A stretch of DNA of 64,000 nt, taken from contig NZ_FONM01000013.1 of the NCBI RefSeq assembly GCF_900112935.1, positions 1 through 64,000 of the forward strand. Reading direction: 5' to 3'. The DNA is from Trichococcus pasteurii. Its GTDB lineage: Bacteria > Bacillota > Bacilli > Lactobacillales > Aerococcaceae. Positions 26,230 to 34,550 of this stretch are shown here, piece by piece; position 1 is the stretch's first letter, and every line of letters starts with the position of its first letter. Position numbers and translations under genes: made by a program. The notes beneath the pieces were generated by a model. The model was not told the DNA's origin. It worked only from the letters and a program-made list of their open reading frames with translations, and made no database searches.

Positions 26230-27513
26230 TTGTTATTTAAAGAACTAGAATTGAACCAAAACCTGCTGCGCGCACTGAAAGAGGCAGGCTACACGAAAGC
26301 GACGCCCATCCAGGAAGATGCCATTCCGCATCTGATGAACAACAAGGATTTGTTGGGTTGCGCCCAAACTGGTACCGGTAAGACCGCTGCCTTTGCCCTC
26401 CCGATTCTGCAGAACCTAACAGAAGCAGGAACAGCTGGAAAAGGTAATATCAAAGCCCTGATCCTTGCCCCTACCCGTGAGCTTGCCTTGCAAATCGGGG
26501 AAAGCTTCCAAATTTACGCAAAATACCTTCCATTGAAGATCCAAGTCATTTTTGGCGGTGTTTCTCAGAATCCTCAGACAACCGCGCTGAAACGCGGAAC
26601 GGATATCCTTGTGGCGACGCCAGGCAGATTGTTGGACCTTATCGGACAAGGATACATCAAACTGAACCAGGTAGATTTCTTTGTCCTGGACGAAGCCGAT
26701 ATGATGTTGGACATGGGGATGCTCCATGATGTACGCCGCATCATCCGTGAATTGCCTAAGAAACGCCAAAGCATGTTCTTTTCAGCGACTATGCCGACTG
26801 AAATCGAAAAACTTGCGGGGACCATTTTGACCAATCCGGTGAAGGTGGAAGTCACGCCGGTTTCCTCCACTGTGGAAATCATCCACCAAAGCGTTTATCC
26901 CGTAGCCAAGACCGACAAAACCGATCTGCTTATCCACCTTCTGAAGGAAGATACAGTGGAGCGCTCGCTTGTCTTCTCAAGAACGAAGCACGGCGCCAAC
27001 AAGATCGTCAAAAAGCTTTTACAGGCTGGACTTTCAGCCGAAGCGATCCACGGCAACAAATCCCAGACTGCGCGTCAGCGTGCTTTGGAAAACTTCAAGA
27101 CCAAAAAAACCAGCGTTCTTGTAGCGACAGATATCGCAGCCCGTGGTATCGATGTGCCTGAACTTTCGCATGTCATCTTGTTTGATCTGCCTGAAGTTCC
27201 GGAAACCTATGTTCACCGTATCGGACGGACGGGACGCGCAGGACGCGGCGGAAAAGCCATCTCCTTCTGTGATGAAACAGAAGCATCCTTGTTGCGAGAC
27301 ATCGAAAAACTTATCCAGAGAAAAGTTCCGGTCGTAACAGATCAGCCTTTCCTGTTGAAAGAAGGCACTAAGGCAGCTGCACCACAACCGAAAAAACCGG
27401 TTGCTGCGCGCAATAACGGAACCCGCGTCAAAAACCAGCAAGGTCCAAGAGGCGGCCAAAAAGCTGCACAAAGACCGCGTTTCCAGACCAAAAAAAATAC
27501 TCAAAGTAACTAA
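26230..27513 (+). CDS. DEAD-box ATP-dependent RNA helicase
   Basis: A 427-residue RNA helicase that unwinds RNA duplexes with ATP, of the CshA/CshB type involved in cold growth, ribosome assembly and mRNA turnover. Motifs in order: Q motif (TPIQEDAIPHL), Walker A AQTGTGKT, PTRELA, DEAD (VLDEADMML), SAT (FSATMP), ARGIDVPE and HRIGRTGRAG. The C-terminal tail is basic and rich in Q, K, R and P. I prefer the TTG at 26230, with AAGGAG six bases ahead, over the in-frame ATGs at 26203 and 26212, which lack a binding site. Confidence 0.95.
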   Translation: MLFKELELNQNLLRALKEAGYTKATPIQEDAIPHLMNNKDLLGCAQTGTGKTAAFALPILQNLTEAGTAGKGNIKALILAPTRELALQIGESFQIYAKYLPLKIQVIFGGVSQNPQTTALKRGTDILVATPGRLLDLIGQGYIKLNQVDFFVLDEADMMLDMGMLHDVRRIIRELPKKRQSMFFSATMPTEIEKLAGTILTNPVKVEVTPVSSTVEIIHQSVYPVAKTDKTDLLIHLLKEDTVERSLVFSRTKHGANKIVKKLLQAGLSAEAIHGNKSQTARQRALENFKTKKTSVLVATDIAARGIDVPELSHVILFDLPEVPETYVHRIGRTGRAGRGGKAISFCDETEASLLRDIEKLIQRKVPVVTDQPFLLKEGTKAAAPQPKKPVAARNNGTRVKNQQGPRGGQKAAQRPRFQTKKNTQSN

Positions 27514-27520
27514 TAAGTAA

Positions 27521-27560
27521 AGAGAGCTCCCGCCGGAAATGGCGGGAGCTCTCTTTTTTT
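27521..27560 (+). terminator. Terminator of the helicase gene
   Basis: AGAGAGCTCCCGCC and GGCGGGAGCTCTCT form a 14-bp perfect stem, followed by a T-run. Confidence 0.93.
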
Positions 27561-27754
27561 CTGACTTCATCTGTGGGGCCGGCACATAAATGCGGGGAGT
27601 CTCTATCCCTTGCAAGCGCTGGATTAAATCACCTTTTATTCTTAATAAAGTTGTTTATCAAGACGACATCCAATTTTTTCTGAACAAAAAACATGCCAGG
27701 GCAAACGTATGCTCAAGTAGGATTTTGAAATCTTCGATCCTGTGATAATTGCAC

Positions 27755-28072
27755 TTAGGATGGATCGCTTACGCGTTGGGTCAGTGTAATCTGAGGTCCA
27801 TACACAAGTAGCGGCTGCAATTGTTCCATAACTCTTGCGACATTCGGATGCTTAGTGTGGTCTTCAACAGCCTTTTCATTAACCCATCCATCCAGAATAT
27901 AGAAAGTATTGGGAAATTCTAGTTTTTGGTATAAATCGTAGTAAAGGCATCCTTCCTCAAGTCGTGCAGGTCCGACAAGTTCCAAAAGGTGTTCTTGTAC
28001 TTTTTCTCGGTTAGGCGTTTCACAACGCAATTCACAAATGATGTGTTGTTCGGCTGATTTTGAAGTTATCAT
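27755..28072 (-). CDS. Antibiotic biosynthesis monooxygenase (ABM) domain protein
   Basis: A 105-residue single-domain protein of the ABM/YgiN dimeric alpha-beta barrel fold ([26 protein letters not shown] split near residues 20-46; [19 protein letters not shown]). Members include quinol monooxygenases and redox-stress proteins. It is the last gene of a minus-strand set with an SDR and two aldo/keto reductases behind a TetR-type operator, which suggests a role in removing reactive carbonyls or quinones. The specific reaction is inferred. Confidence 0.85.
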   Translation of the reverse strand: MITSKSAEQHIICELRCETPNREKVQEHLLELVGPARLEEGCLYYDLYQKLEFPNTFYILDGWVNEKAVEDHTKHPNVARVMEQLQPLLVYGPQITLTQRVSDPS

Positions 28073-28158
28073 GGTTCATCTTCCCTCTCTTAGTATATAA
28101 CACCGAATGTAGTCCAGCTATATGTTCGACAAGTAAAAGGACATTAATTGATACTGGA

Positions 28159-28968
28159 TTAATTTTTCCCTTGATACACTCGTGTCTGCCCACCATCGAC
28201 CACCAGATCAATCCCCGTGATAAAGCTGCTCGAATCAGAAGCTAGAAAGACCACGGCATTTCCGATATCTTCCGGCGTCCCGACACGCCCTACGGGAATC
28301 TCACTTGTAACTCGCTGCGCGTAATCTGACACCTGTTCTTCGGTCATCTTCTGCTCGGTACGGTACCCCTCTGTCGGTACAACGCCCGGGCTAACCGTAT
28401 TTACTCTGATGTGCCGATGCTTAAGATCTGTTGTCCAGCTGCGTGCAAGCGAACGGACAGCTGCTTTCGTTGCTGCATAAACAGAAAAACCTGGAAGACC
28501 CATATCTGCAGTAATCGAAGCGTTCAAGATAATGGAAGAACCGTCTTTGAGAATCGGAAGCATCGTCTGAACGGTAAAGATTACGCCCTTGATATTGACA
28601 CCTAACAAGTGATCGATATCCCCTTCGGTAAGTTCTTCGAGAGCAATCGGTCTTCCTCCGCCTGCATTGGCGAAGACGATGTCGAGCCCGCCATGATCTT
28701 TCTGGATGGTCTCGGCAAGGCGCTTCAAATCTTCCTTGTTCGTCACATCAACGGCGATGCCACGTACGGATGGGCCGAGCCGAGCTGCCGCTTCTTCAAT
28801 TTGTTTTTGCCGCCGCGAGACAATGTAGACGAATGCGCCCGCCTCGGCCAGTTGCTTAGCAGCACCGAACCCAATCCCTGCGCTCCCACCTGTGACGAGT
28901 GCCACGCTCCCTTCCAAAGTCTTTCCTGATATATTCAAATTGCTGTTTCCAAACTTTACATTTTCCAT
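28159..28968 (-). CDS. Short-chain dehydrogenase/reductase (SDR)
   Basis: A 269-residue NAD(P)-dependent oxidoreductase. The cofactor motif TGGSAGIGFG lies near residue 27, NAG in FANAGGG near 100, and the catalytic Y-x-x-x-K in SVYAATKAAVRS. The classical SDR C-terminus VVDGGQTRVYQ is present. GAGGG lies upstream of the ATG. It shares strand and probably transcript with the flanking aldo/keto reductase and ABM genes. Substrate unknown. Confidence 0.9.
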   Translation of the reverse strand: MENVKFGNSNLNISGKTLEGSVALVTGGSAGIGFGAAKQLAEAGAFVYIVSRRQKQIEEAAARLGPSVRGIAVDVTNKEDLKRLAETIQKDHGGLDIVFANAGGGRPIALEELTEGDIDHLLGVNIKGVIFTVQTMLPILKDGSSIILNASITADMGLPGFSVYAATKAAVRSLARSWTTDLKHRHIRVNTVSPGVVPTEGYRTEQKMTEEQVSDYAQRVTSEIPVGRVGTPEDIGNAVVFLASDSSSFITGIDLVVDGGQTRVYQGKN

Positions 28969-29022
28969 TGATTATCCCTCACCTTCCAGTATTTAAATTA
29001 ATGGACTATTATTTAACAACTA

Positions 29023-30006
29023 TTAATTATGTCCAACAATTGCGTGCGGTACATACGGTTCTTCCAAGTATGCTACCTCTTCCGCTGTTAATGAAACAGA
29101 AAGAGCAGCAACTGCATCTTCGAGATGATAAATTTTTGTCGCACCAACAATAGGAGCTATTACTGGTTCTTTCTGAAGAAGCCAGGCAAGTGCAATATGT
29201 GCGCGTGGAACACCCTGTTTTTCTGCAAGTTCGGCAACACGCTCTACGATTAATCGATCGGCATCTGCTGTTGAATCATACTTCGTTTTTTGCACTTGAT
29301 CCGTTTCCGAACGAAGCGTTGTTTCTGACCAATCACGTGTCAATCTTCCTGATGCGAGTGGGCTGTATGGCGTGACAGCGATTTTTTCTTCCTTGCAAAG
29401 CGGCAACATCTCTCTCTCTTCCTCCCGGTAAATGAGATTCAAGTGATTCTGCATAGATACGAATTTTGTCCAGCCGTTTTTCTCAGCAATCTGGTTCGCC
29501 TTCTGGAACTGCCAAGCGTACATGGCAGAAGCCCCGATGTAGCGAGCTTTTCCGGATTTCACTACCTCATGCAAAGCCTCCATCGTTTCTTCAATTGGGG
29601 TATTGTAATCCCATCGATGCGTAATATAGAGATCCACATAATCTGTACCAAGACGTTCAAGACTTTTATCAATTTCGCTCATAATCGTCTTCCGAGAAAG
29701 TCCCATACTATTTGGACCATCATGCATTGGAAAAAAGACTTTTGTAGCAATGACGATTTCATCCCGTTTGGCAAAATCCTTTAAAGCACGACCCAAAAAT
29801 TCCTCACTCATTCCGTCTGAATAGACATTTGCAGTATCAAAGAAATTAATCCCTAAATCTAGTGCCTTTTTAATAATCGTACGGCTCTGATCCTCATCAA
29901 TTACCCATTTTTGGGGCCAACGATCTGATGGCACACCAAACCCCATCGTGCCTAAACAGATTCGTGATACATCTAAACCAGTATTTCCAAATTTTACATA
30001 TTCCAT
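29023..30006 (-). CDS. Aldo/keto reductase
   Basis: A 327-residue NADPH-dependent TIM-barrel oxidoreductase reducing aldehydes or ketones. Motifs: INFFDTANVYSDG (catalytic D and Y), IVIATKVFF (catalytic K), YITHRWDYNTPIEETMEALH (catalytic H), and a C-terminal LLQKEPVIAPIVGA. The second ATG (30006) has AAGAAGG nine bases ahead and gives the usual start MEYVKFGNTGLDVSRICLG; the first ATG abuts the binding site. Second gene of the TetR-linked operon. Confidence 0.92.
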   Translation of the reverse strand: MEYVKFGNTGLDVSRICLGTMGFGVPSDRWPQKWVIDEDQSRTIIKKALDLGINFFDTANVYSDGMSEEFLGRALKDFAKRDEIVIATKVFFPMHDGPNSMGLSRKTIMSEIDKSLERLGTDYVDLYITHRWDYNTPIEETMEALHEVVKSGKARYIGASAMYAWQFQKANQIAEKNGWTKFVSMQNHLNLIYREEEREMLPLCKEEKIAVTPYSPLASGRLTRDWSETTLRSETDQVQKTKYDSTADADRLIVERVAELAEKQGVPRAHIALAWLLQKEPVIAPIVGATKIYHLEDAVAALSVSLTAEEVAYLEEPYVPHAIVGHN

Positions 30007-30052
30007 TTGTTTCATCCTTCTTTCTATTAAGTGTCATTTCTGTTGGAGAGCA

Positions 30053-30904
30053 TTAAATTTCAAATGTAACGTTACCGAGTCGTCTTACGCTTTCAGGGTC
30101 GTAATGGTCAAAGATAAGGTTCTGTTTCATGTCTAATGCGGCAATCGCCTCCATATCTTCCTGTCTTAGTTCAAAGTCAAAGATATTGAAGTTTTCGATG
30201 ATTCGTTCTTTGCGGATAGATTTAGGAATCGCAACGACGCCTCTTTGAGTCAACCAACGCAGAATCACCTGCGAAACGGATTTATTGTATTTTTCAGCCA
30301 GTGTTACTAATAGTTCATTCTGAAAGACATTATTTGTTCCTTGAGCAAAAGGACCCCAGGACTCGATTTGAACATGGTTCTCTCTCATCAATTTAGTACT
30401 TTCGATTTGCTGGGTGAAGGGATGTGTTTCAATCTGGTTTACAGCAGGAACAACTTCATTATGATCGATCAAATCAATCAGACGGTCCATCTTGAAGTTG
30501 CTGACTCCGATAGCTTTAATCTTTCCATTACGATACAATTCTTCCATAGCACGCCAAGAACCATATATATCACCGAATGGCTGATGAATTAAATAAAGAT
30601 CCAAATAATCCACTTGCAGTTTTTCCAGTGATTTTGCGAAGGCTTTCTTCGTGTTCTCATACCCAGCATCCTGAATCCAAAGTTTGGTTGTAATAAATAT
30701 TTCTTCCCTTGGCACGCCACTCCGTTTGATGGCTCTTCCGACTGCTTCTTCATTCAGATACGCCGCAGCCGTATCAATCAACCGGTAGCCAGCCGTAAGC
30801 GCATTGTAAACGGACTGCTCACATTCATCAGGGTTATTAATTTGATAAACCCCAAAGCCGAGTATCGGCATCTCAACACCATTGTTCAAAATTACATTTT
30901 TCAA
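30053..30904 (-). CDS. Aldo/keto reductase (2,5-diketogluconate reductase type)
   Basis: A 283-residue aldo/keto reductase with the AKR5-like layout: [28 protein letters not shown] (catalytic D and Y), [11 protein letters not shown] (K), YLIHQPFGD (H) and the cofactor motif [10 protein letters not shown]. The start is a TTG with GGAGGG six bases ahead. First gene of the operon, 37 bases before the next aldo/keto reductase gene; a strong operator-like repeat follows its promoter. Probable role: detoxification of small dicarbonyls such as methylglyoxal. Confidence 0.92.
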   Translation of the reverse strand: MKNVILNNGVEMPILGFGVYQINNPDECEQSVYNALTAGYRLIDTAAAYLNEEAVGRAIKRSGVPREEIFITTKLWIQDAGYENTKKAFAKSLEKLQVDYLDLYLIHQPFGDIYGSWRAMEELYRNGKIKAIGVSNFKMDRLIDLIDHNEVVPAVNQIETHPFTQQIESTKLMRENHVQIESWGPFAQGTNNVFQNELLVTLAEKYNKSVSQVILRWLTQRGVVAIPKSIRKERIIENFNIFDFELRQEDMEAIAALDMKQNLIFDHYDPESVRRLGNVTFEI

Positions 30905-30955
30905 AAGTAACCCTCCTCATAGTTTATTTTTACTATTCACCCAAAAGATACATCG

Positions 30956-31042
30956 GTGTATTAAGATACGCCTGTGTATTATTATAGTCAGAATTTGAAG
31001 GTCTACAATTCCTAAATATCCAGGATTCGTGTATTAGTGTAC
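30956..31042 (-). promoter_or_regulatory. AKR operon promoter with paired TetR-type operators
   Basis: On the minus strand TTGTAG (31003-31008) and TATAAT (30981-30986) are 16 bases apart. Just downstream lies an operator-like element (30956-30979): GTGTAT-N4-ATACGC plus a further GTGTAT half-site. A second element, GTGTATTAGTGTAC (31029-31042), lies upstream of the -35. The same arrangement occurs at 32601-32687. Confidence 0.68.
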
Positions 31043-31145
31043 AAATTTCTCAAAAATGTGTACTTACTGTTAAAAAGTTTGTCAGATTTTTATTTCCCTA
31101 ATATCAGAGGAGATTATTGTCGCTAACCATAGAAAGGAAGCTTAC

Positions 31146-32324
31146 TTAATTTCTGATAGTAGAACGATGTTTTGCAGAATTGTATAAAGTGTTTCTTAGT
31201 AAAATAAATACTAAACTTAAGACCAAGAAGAGTAATCCCCCGAATACGACGTATTGGATGCCCATTCCTGAGATAAATAATCCACCTACAGTTGCGCCAA
31301 TCGTAATCCCTAAGTTGCTGACTGACAGAAACAGTCCATTTGCGAATTCTGGAGCCTCTGGAGCAGCAGACGTAATCCAGTATTGACTAATATTATTTCC
31401 TACAGCAAATAATATTCCCCATGCCAAAACGATGATGACCATAGCTCCAGTGAACTGTCCAGTTAAGAATAACATGATGTAAACCGCCCCTAATACGAAG
31501 GGATAAGACACTACCGATTTGAGGGCATTTTTAGAAAGTACCCTCCCACCCACAATGTTTCCTACAAGACTTGCTATACCAAATAGAACCAACATTAAAC
31601 TTAGCGCTTGACCGGATATATTCGTAATCTTTTCTAGATATTCGGCAAGGTAACTGTAGACTCCGAATACAGCTGAATTGATGAAGATAACAGCAAAAAT
31701 GGATAGCCATAAAATTGGTTTTTTTAACACACTCAATTGTTTTCCATACGACAATTTTTCCGTCACGGGCATGGATGGTACAAATAGTAATGTCGCAATG
31801 AATGCTACTGAGTTAACAACTGCAAAGAATGTCATTGCCAATTCCAACGAACCGGCATTTGCAATAAAAGTAGTAATCGGCACACCAATCACCATACCTG
31901 CCGATACACCCATAATTATTTTAGAAACAGCTTTTGGAGCTTCCTGCTGACTTACTGAACTAGTAGCTGCCGTCAAAGCGATTGAGATGTAAACTGGGTG
32001 TAAAAAAGCTGGAATTACACGAGCGATCAATGCAACGTTGAAGTTTGTTGCAAAGATGGAAACAAGGTTACCAACCACGAAAACACCAAGCGCCAACAAT
32101 AATACCTTTTTGCGATTTATACCCGAGAAAAGTAACGGCAAAGTGGGACCGGATATAGCAACAGCCAGTGCAAAGAAACTCACAAGCAATCCCGCTTGTG
32201 ATACACTGACACCAAAGTGTTCAGCAATTAAAGGCAGCACACCGATAACTCCCATTTCCGTATTGATGATTCCGAAAACTCCTGTAGTCAATATAAACAA
32301 AATTAAATTATTCCTTTTACTCAT
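31146..32324 (-). CDS. MFS transporter, DHA1 (AraJ/YdhP-like) family
   Basis: A 392-residue, twelve-helix efflux permease. N-terminal family motif TEMGVIGVLPLIAEHFGVS, then LLVSFFALAVAISGPTLPLLF and the loop NRKKVLLL; the second half has IVGGRVL and WITSAAPEAPEFANGLFLS. GGTGG precedes the ATG. It lies between the aldo/keto reductase operon and a TetR gene, with operator-like repeats on both sides of the intergenic region, so it is probably derepressed together with the detoxification enzymes. Substrate unknown. Base composition is visibly A+T richer than the sugar operons. Confidence 0.92.
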   Translation of the reverse strand: MSKRNNLILFILTTGVFGIINTEMGVIGVLPLIAEHFGVSVSQAGLLVSFFALAVAISGPTLPLLFSGINRKKVLLLALGVFVVGNLVSIFATNFNVALIARVIPAFLHPVYISIALTAATSSVSQQEAPKAVSKIIMGVSAGMVIGVPITTFIANAGSLELAMTFFAVVNSVAFIATLLFVPSMPVTEKLSYGKQLSVLKKPILWLSIFAVIFINSAVFGVYSYLAEYLEKITNISGQALSLMLVLFGIASLVGNIVGGRVLSKNALKSVVSYPFVLGAVYIMLFLTGQFTGAMVIIVLAWGILFAVGNNISQYWITSAAPEAPEFANGLFLSVSNLGITIGATVGGLFISGMGIQYVVFGGLLFLVLSLVFILLRNTLYNSAKHRSTIRN

Positions 32325-32450
32325 TTTGCTTCCACCTATCTTTCTTAATAATTTATGTTGATTTTAGAATACAAACTGCATGAACATACTTTTTAATAAC
32401 TTTATCTTGAGGGACAATACAAAATTACTCACTCTCAAAAAGTTACAGTG

Positions 32451-32474
32451 GTGTATTAGAATACACGTGTGTAT
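32451..32474. promoter_or_regulatory. TetR-type operator near the MFS gene
   Basis: GTGTAT-N4-ATACAC forms a perfect 6-bp inverted repeat and is followed by another GTGTAT half-site, as in the copies at 30956 and 32601. Confidence 0.62.
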
Positions 32475-32600
32475 AATATGCATATATATATATTCGTGCT
32501 CAAGCAACCTAATAGGACTCTTAGCTTATTTGAATTTTTTACATCAGTTTCTCCTTTCAAAGTTATAATATTTTTTGTGTTTTCCAGAAAAGACACACCA

Positions 32601-32687
32601 GTGTATTAAGATACACCTGCGTATAACTATAAACAGAAAGGAAAAATCTACAATGCCCAATTAATTAACATCAGTGTATTAGTGCAC
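32601..32687 (-). promoter_or_regulatory. Second promoter/operator copy of the TetR family
   Basis: On the minus strand TTGTAG (32648-32653) and TATAGT (32626-32631) are 16 bases apart. They are flanked by GTGTAT-N4-ATACAC plus GCGTAT-type half-sites (32601-32624) and by GTGTATTAGTGCAC (32674-32687). The layout matches 30956-31042 closely, including the -35 sequence. Confidence 0.65.
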
Positions 32688-32768
32688 TAATTAGTTGGAA
32701 TTGTGTATTAATCGCAAAATATTTGATTATACTGTTATTATTTTCAAGAAAGATTGGTGACTTTAACA

Positions 32769-33323
32769 ATGACTAAAGTGGATAGAAGAATACTCAAATC
32801 TCAAGAAGCACTAAAAAAAGCTATTATAGAACTGATGGCTGAAAAAAATTTGGATCAGATAACTGTACAGGATATTGCTGACAGAGCGGATGTTAGCCGA
32901 AAAACTTTCTACCTCCGTTATTTGGATAAATTTGATTTGCTTGATAAGCTCATTGAAGAGCATATCAATGAAATGCAGATAATGTGCGAATCAGCAAATG
33001 AAATGGATTATTTGGACGGAAGTGTAAGCTGGTTCGAATACTTCGAAAGCAATTATTCATTCTTCTCAGCGATGTTAGACAGTAAAGGAGCCCCCTTCTT
33101 CCGTACTCGGTTCCTTGATTTTCTCATCAAAGATATGAAGAATGGATGGGACATAAACGTAAATGAAGGGAAAAATGCCGGTTTAAATGAAGAGGTTATT
33201 CTTCATTTTTTTGCAACGGCTTACCTTGGGGCAGTGGAATGGTGGTTTAAGAATGAAAAACCTTGCCCGCCTCATGTCATGGAATACCAAATGAGAGTAT
33301 TGCTTGAACGGAATTTAGAGTAA
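32769..33323 (+). CDS. TetR/AcrR-family transcriptional regulator
   Basis: A 184-residue repressor. The N-terminal helix-turn-helix is clear (KAIIELMAEKNLDQITVQD then IADRADVSRKTFYLRYLDK, residues about 15-55). The C-terminal ligand domain ends LGAVEWWFKNEKPCPPHVM, a pattern common in DhaS-like TetR proteins. The ATG at 32769 has GGTGA eight bases upstream. It diverges from the MFS gene, and the repeated GTGTAT/ATACAC sites fit autoregulation and control of the enzyme operon. Confidence 0.92.
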   Translation: MTKVDRRILKSQEALKKAIIELMAEKNLDQITVQDIADRADVSRKTFYLRYLDKFDLLDKLIEEHINEMQIMCESANEMDYLDGSVSWFEYFESNYSFFSAMLDSKGAPFFRTRFLDFLIKDMKNGWDINVNEGKNAGLNEEVILHFFATAYLGAVEWWFKNEKPCPPHVMEYQMRVLLERNLE

Positions 33324-33482
33324 ACAATGGATCGTTCCTTCATGTTGATGCACTTTGTTCGTTGCGATTTAAATAAAAAGGCAACTTGCACGATCAAATT
33401 CATAAACCTTTAGGAAAAAATCTTTTAAATGCGGGGAGTATCACTCAACCGGAGTTGGGCAACCAGGACAGCATATGAACAC

Positions 33483-33516
33483 AAAAACGGCGCCGCCTCA
33501 AAATGAGACAGCACCG
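33483..33516 (-). terminator. Terminator of the metE-metF transcript
   Basis: On the minus strand CGGTGCTGTCTCA pairs fully (several G-T pairs) with TGAGGCGGCGCCG around TTT and is followed by TTTTTG. Confidence 0.85.
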
Positions 33517-33535
33517 CTATGGGGTTTGGTTCTTG

Positions 33536-33637
33536 TTATTTGTGCTTAATGAATTGCTTTAGTGATTTTTGGGTCTTTTCGTACACTACCTGGTTATTTG
33601 TTTGACCAAACGTATTTTTTAAATCTCTCTTTCCCAT
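33536..33637 (-). CDS. Possible 33-residue peptide downstream of metF
   Basis: A short frame between metF and the operon terminator. It starts MGKRDLKNTFGQ and ends SLKQFIKHK, giving a basic, hydrophilic peptide with no membrane segment. The frame is closed upstream by the two metF stop codons. No good ribosome binding site is seen, so translation is uncertain. Its position before the terminator means it is transcribed with metE-metF. I recognise no family. Confidence 0.3.
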   Translation of the reverse strand: MGKRDLKNTFGQTNNQVVYEKTQKSLKQFIKHK

Positions 33638-33673
33638 AATCAGATCATTCCAATCCTGCTCATTCAGTTCTCA

Positions 33674-34534
33674 TCAAATCAGATTTTTGATGCCGTCGCA
33701 GATCCTTTTTGCGACGATTGGATTGTTCATCGTGTAGATATGGATGCCGTCCACGTCATGCGCCAGCAGATCGACAATCTGATTTATCGCATAGGCCATA
33801 CCGGCATCGAAAAGTGCCTCTTTGTTGTCTTCGTATTTGTGCATCACTCGGGAAAACTTTTCCGGCAAAGAGGCCCCGCAGAGCGTCACCATCCTTTCGA
33901 TCTGCGCCTTGTTGATGACTGGCATGATGCCCGCCTCGACCGGCACGTGCATACCCGCGATTTGGATATGTTCCTGAAAGGAATAGAAGGCATTGTTGTC
34001 GAAAAAAAGTTGGGAGATCAGATGCTGCACTCCGCTGTCCACCTTCTCTTTCAGGTGGGCGATGTCCTCGACTTTGTTTTTCGATTCCGTGTGGCATTCC
34101 GGATAACAGGCGCCGCTGATGGAAAAATCACCGTATTGCCTGATGAATTTGACCAGATCGCTGGCATACCGGAAGTCTTTTTTCGCTTCTACTGCCGGGT
34201 TTGTATCCCCTCGCAAGGCAAGGATGCTGTCGATGTCAGCAGCCCTCAATTCCTCCAACAATTCACAGATTTCGAATTTCGAATGATTCAGACAAGTCAA
34301 ATGCACCAGCGGATCGATCCCATATTGATGTTTGATGCGTTTTGCCAATTCAACGGTTTGGTTATTCGTATGGCTTCCGCCGGCGCCAAAAGTGACGCTG
34401 ATGAAATCAGGGTTCAGTTCGCTCAGGATCGCCAGTGTCTCGTCGATGTTCTGGATCGCTTTATCGCGCTTCGGTGGAAAAATTTCGAAGGAAAGCACCG
34501 GTTTTTTCTTTTGGAATTTGGATTCTATTTTCAT
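33674..34534 (-). CDS. metF: Methylenetetrahydrofolate reductase
   Basis: A 286-residue flavoprotein TIM barrel that reduces 5,10-methylene-THF to 5-methyl-THF, the methyl donor for MetE. Motifs: LSFEIFPPK (catalytic glutamate), ISVTFGAGGS, ALRGDTNP (substrate aspartate) and HLISQLFFDNNAFY. It lies 16 bases after metE with GAGGTG before its ATG. The gene pair makes the final methylation step of methionine synthesis self-contained. Confidence 0.95.
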   Translation of the reverse strand: MKIESKFQKKKPVLSFEIFPPKRDKAIQNIDETLAILSELNPDFISVTFGAGGSHTNNQTVELAKRIKHQYGIDPLVHLTCLNHSKFEICELLEELRAADIDSILALRGDTNPAVEAKKDFRYASDLVKFIRQYGDFSISGACYPECHTESKNKVEDIAHLKEKVDSGVQHLISQLFFDNNAFYSFQEHIQIAGMHVPVEAGIMPVINKAQIERMVTLCGASLPEKFSRVMHKYEDNKEALFDAGMAYAINQIVDLLAHDVDGIHIYTMNNPIVAKRICDGIKNLI

Positions 34535-34550
34535 CAGCCTTCACCTCTTT

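Larger units (their letters stand above)
32325..32768. promoter_or_regulatory. Intergenic control region between MFS and TetR genes
   Basis: 444 bases without a convincing gene. It contains an operator-like palindrome (32451-32474), a second promoter-plus-operator copy (32601-32687), a partial GTGTATTA site at 32703, and a run of alternating AT near 32480. No open frame here has a ribosome binding site. Confidence 0.65.
33324..33673. other. Spacer between TetR and metF genes
   Basis: 350 bases. The first 160 bases hold nothing I recognise. Then come the metE-metF terminator and a possible 33-codon ORF on the minus strand. Confidence 0.6.

Noticed and set aside
32380-32568. 62-codon frame between MFS and TetR genes
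   Set aside because: No ribosome binding site, overlaps operator repeats, low-complexity translation.
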